NCBI GenBank assembly: GCA_015657535.1
Contig: JADHZB010002052.1
Coordinates: forward strand, 5,267-16,337
Direction of reading: 5' to 3'
From: Nephromyces sp. MM_2019
Taxonomy: Eukaryota > Apicomplexa > Aconoidasida > Nephromycida
DNA: 11,071 bases
The first letter of the stretch is position 1; the number at the start of each line of letters is the position of its first letter. The translations under genes were made by a program, and so were the position numbers. Of this stretch, positions 9,001 through 11,071 are shown one piece after another. The notes beneath the pieces are model-generated. The model was not told the origin of the DNA. It made no database searches and saw only the letters and a list, made by a program, of their open reading frames with translations.

Positions 9001-10723
9001 AACCAGAAAGGCTGGGAAGGAGGATGAGCAGGTGGCTGCTCACTACACCAGGCTATTGGCCTTCTCTGAATATAGCCATTTAGAAGGCTGGCACCAATGG
9101 CGATTGCTAAGTAGAACTTCAAACTGAAGAGCATACACACACAAAAGTACCAGCTTCATTAGAAAGATTCTAGTCGAAAACTAGAAAAGAAAATATAATA
9201 AAATGAATTGCTTAAGGAAGAAATATCACACACACATAAAGAAAGCAGCTTAAAAAAAGAATCCTCAAATGCCACACACCTCAACTCAAAAAACGTCTAG
9301 CTGTGAAACACACCCCCAGCCAACAAAATTCTTCCTCTCCATGACACACACATAAACAATCCCTCTTCAACACGTACACAAGCCGAATTCATCCACCCTC
9401 CCACACACAAACTCACCCACCCTCCCACACATGCACACACACCCACCTCTGAAACTTAAACTTTGATCTTTCCTTCGTTTCCTCCTCAGTGAAGGGCTCA
9501 AAGTAGTTCATCAGACGATTCTGGGCTTGCATGGGAAGGTAAAGATCAGTTCCTTCAACGAGTGTGCCCCTCACTGCCTGACGCTTGTAGTCTACTGAAG
9601 GTATCTTACTGTTTGATGAAGGCTTCAAAGGATCAGCGATGTACTGATGATACTGCTTCATCCTCGCATTCATTACCACACAAGTCTTGTAGGCTTCAGC
9701 ATCATACTTTCTGTTCCAGTAGCTTATCAGATGCTGCTTCCACTGAAGGAAAGTTCCGTGAAAAGTAGGGGGTTTCAGTGCGTGAAGAAATTAAAACGAG
9801 TGTACGTACACTGGGTGGGAAGTTGAAACAGAGAGCCGTTGAGCTATAAGAGTGACCACACAAACTTTGGTGTTTTTCGGTGGGCTGTACTATGTGTACA
9901 TGTGTTGGTGAAGGGTGTAAATTTAATAAAAGAGATGGAGAGAAGAGAAGATGGGCAGGAAAAACCGTAGGAAACACTCAATTTGGAAGATAGAGGGAGA
10001 GACACACACATACTCACATTGTGAAACTTGAAGTCATCCATTGCTAGATTAAGTATCATTGGTGATCTCATGCAGCTTCTACTACAAGTAGTCTATATTC
10101 TAGTGCATCTCTCCACCCCCCTCTCCAAGATTTATCACCGGCAATTCCAGCTAACTCTAAAACTTAACCCAAAACACTCACTCTTCATCTCATATTTGTG
10201 CTACAAATCTCCACTAAAACATCAAATTTCTCCTTTAATGAAGGCATTTCTGCCTCGAAACTTCATTGAAAAGAACGACGAAACACCACGAAAAGTAGCG
10301 AAAACACCTTAATCTTCAAAGCAACTCAGAAAACATTTAAATCGATGACTTCAGCCCACTCTCTCTCCCCAAAATTTTTTCAAACTGCCCACTCAAATAT
10401 TCGAAGAAACAAGCAACTAAAGTGCATGGGAGATGGCAGAAAACATCAGTTTTTCCCAAAAAAATCCTGTAATCTACATTAAAACCCTTCAAATTCCCCA
10501 TCACCCTCCCACTTCATCCCCCCTCCTCATCCCCCCTCCTCATCCTCCCTCATCGTCCACCTTCCTCATCTTCCTTCCTCATCCTCCCTACTCATCATCT
10601 ACCCTCCTCCCCCCCCCGTCATGAACTACCCTTCCATGCACTAACCTTCGAAGGAACCCTCATCCAGATCTTCGACTGATAGCCCGGAAAAAGAAGTTGA
10701 ATATTCTCTGCTACTCCCACCAT
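6058..10723 (-). CDS. Cytochrome c1, haem subunit of mitochondrial complex III (nuclear gene, at least nine exons)
   Basis: Cytochrome c1 passes electrons from the Rieske protein to cytochrome c at the mitochondrial inner membrane. Exons: 10723-10646, 9742-9447, 9123-8968, 8597-8374, 8224-8125, 7567-7480, 7185-7126, 6612-6539, 6169-6058 (TAG at 6060-6058). Introns are GT-AG and phases match; they total 395 residues before any extra exon near 10018-10092. In order: an N-terminal extension with LFPGY and MNARMKQYHQYIADPLKP; a hydrophobic segment FYLAIAIGASLLNGYI (9116-9069); HSHDIPSVRRGYEVYR; the haem site CATCH (8563-8549); NGGAIPPDL; the probable axial Met of GGAIAMPPPL (7488-7486); the matrix-side anchor AALLGFVCSLVWYRFYW; and the C-terminus FGKLKYL. 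The extension makes it longer than yeast or mammalian cytochrome c1, as I recall is usual in apicomplexans. The start at 10723 is the only in-frame Met after a stop at 10771-10769 and has A at -3 and G at +4. No cleavable presequence is obvious. Confidence 0.95.
6741..6754. repeat. 14-bp palindrome AGTGTACGTACACT (first of three)
   Basis: A perfect palindrome in the 7125-6613 intron of cytochrome c1. The inner 12 bases, GTGTACGTACAC, recur at 8610-8621 and 9800-9811. Confidence 0.85.
8268..8284. repeat. AC microsatellite, 17 bp
   Basis: A perfect alternating AC run within the 8373-8225 intron of cytochrome c1; GT on the sense strand. Confidence 0.85.
8610..8621. repeat. 12-bp palindrome GTGTACGTACAC (second of three)
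   Basis: This copy lies about 12 bases upstream (sense strand) of the exon carrying the haem-binding CATCH motif, just before its pyrimidine-rich acceptor CCTGCTTTTACAG. Confidence 0.85.
8785..8965. repeat. Tandem array of ACACATGAGAGAAAGATATA-like units in a cytochrome c1 intron
   Basis: Units of about 25-35 bp combine an AG-rich core (ATGAGAG...GATATA) with a CA run, repeated about six times with divergence across the 8967-8598 intron. On the sense strand the array reads TG runs alternating with CTCTC and TATATC words. It reaches almost to the 5' splice site of the exon ending at 8968. Confidence 0.7.
9799..9812. repeat. 14-bp palindrome AGTGTACGTACACT (third of three)
   Basis: Identical over 14 bases to the copy at 6741-6754. 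It lies in the intron before the 9742-9447 exon, about 57 bases upstream of the acceptor. Confidence 0.85.
10018..10092 (-). other. Uncertain second exon of cytochrome c1
   Basis: A segment ending MDDFKFHN is followed by an excellent donor, GTGAGT (10017 leftwards), and precedes WKQHLISYWN in the next exon. Taken from the ATATAG acceptor (AG at 10094-10093) it is 75 bp in phase 0/0, so including or skipping it keeps the frame. That acceptor lacks a pyrimidine tract. An alternative uses TCTAG (AG at 10045-10044) with a GTGCAT donor in exon 1 (exon ending at 10642); it also keeps frame and gives 405 residues. The residues look natural before WKQHL, so the exon is probably real with its left border unresolved. 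Confidence 0.45.
10490..10620. repeat. Pyrimidine-rich CCTCATC array in cytochrome c1 intron 1
   Basis: The plus strand is almost entirely C/T/A with repeated CCTCATC, CCCCCCTCCTCAT and TCCACC words, ending in a run of C. The gene's sense strand therefore carries a GATGAGGAGG-type purine array shortly downstream of exon 1 (ending 10646). Confidence 0.75.
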
Positions 10724-10731
10724 CTTTGCAT
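10711..10731 (-). promoter_or_regulatory. Short upstream reading frame overlapping the cytochrome c1 start
   Basis: An ATG at 10731-10729 opens a six-codon frame (MQRWWE) closed by TAG at 10713-10711. It lies in another frame and overlaps the main start at 10723. Its context is weak (T at -3), so leaky scanning would be expected. If the transcript begins upstream of 10731 it could lower translation of cytochrome c1. Confidence 0.4.
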
Positions 10732-11071
10732 GAAACACCGGTAGAAGCTGTGTGTGCGTGTGTGTGCTTTACCACGTGTGTGCCACTGTGTATGTGTGTG
10801 TGCGTTTACTCTCTATGCAAAACACTCGTGTGTGAGGATTGCTGCCTTTACTATCAGCACAAAGAGCATATCCAGCACTTTTACACACACAAGAGGGTTT
10901 GAACTACTGACTGCACTTTAGGCGGATAAGAAACAGAGAAAATAGTGGAATGCAGATTTTTCATGAAGTTCAGGAAGAAGAAGAAGTCACAGCGAGCAGC
11001 TTCAGAGTATCAACGCCGTTTTTTGTGAAGATGAAGGTTCTCCGCTAGAAGAGAGTAGGGCTGCCTTGAGG
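10724..11071. other. Upstream flank of cytochrome c1; one small plus-strand open frame
   Basis: This should contain the cytochrome c1 promoter and leader. GT runs cover about 10749-10803. A plus-strand frame from ATG at 10950 to TAG at 11048 encodes 32 residues including HEVQEEEEVTASSFRVSTPF. The frame opens after a TGA at 10908-10910. It could be the start of a divergent gene or chance; I recognise no family in it and see no core promoter element. Confidence 0.35.

Noticed and set aside
8105..9043. A 312-codon minus-strand open frame taken as one protein
   Set aside because: Only 8597-8374 within its frame is coding. The rest is translated TG-rich intron (Cys/Val/Ser/Leu runs). Splicing restores cytochrome c1.
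9413..9791. The 9742-9447 exon as a separate complex III subunit (QCR7-like) gene
   Set aside because: Its donor and phase join exactly to the next exon (AG|T at 9447/9123), giving KFKFQSLKFYLAIA, and a long N-terminal extension is consistent with apicomplexan cytochrome c1.

Overview
The window looks like nuclear DNA of an apicomplexan parasite, most likely a coccidian. The evidence is a set of short exons split by 150-900 bp introns packed with CA/TG microsatellites, lysine/serine-rich low-complexity coding sequence, and a cytochrome c1 carrying a long N-terminal extension, which as I recall is the apicomplexan form. A Cystoisospora-like or Sarcocystis-like species is a guess from the overall texture and was not tested. 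No tRNA, rRNA, CRISPR array or mobile element was recognised.

Two genes can be rebuilt with confidence, both on the minus strand. (1) From 3007 leftwards to 88 and off the left edge: a nuclear-type protein with about 390 residues of lysine-rich, low-complexity N-terminus followed by an EVE (PUA-like) domain of the thymocyte nuclear protein 1 (THYN1) type. Exons: 3007-1792, 1507-1435, 566-506, 121-88; the rest of the domain lies outside the window. (2) From 10723 leftwards to 6058: mitochondrial cytochrome c1 of respiratory complex III. Well-supported exons: 10723-10646, 9742-9447, 9123-8968, 8597-8374, 8224-8125, 7567-7480, 7185-7126, 6612-6539, 6169-6058. One further small exon near 10018-10092 is uncertain. 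Reading phases agree across every well-supported junction, and the joins restore family motifs: CATCH, the IAMPPPL methionine and a C-terminal membrane anchor in cytochrome c1; KSEPES, WDGVRNY and FYHSN in the EVE protein.

Between them, 3155-6057 holds no gene I can name. It has a polypurine tract (about 3400-3536), a sharply bounded GC-rich block with a 14-bp minisatellite able to form G-quadruplexes on the minus strand (3906-4073), CA/GT arrays, and a few short protein-like open segments that may be exons of an unidentified gene. To the right, 10724-11071 is the upstream flank of cytochrome c1.

The two genes show no evident functional link: one product acts in the mitochondrial inner membrane, the other probably in the nucleus. 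Most long open frames in the window are either intron read-through or translated CA/TG repeats (Cys-Val or His-Thr runs).
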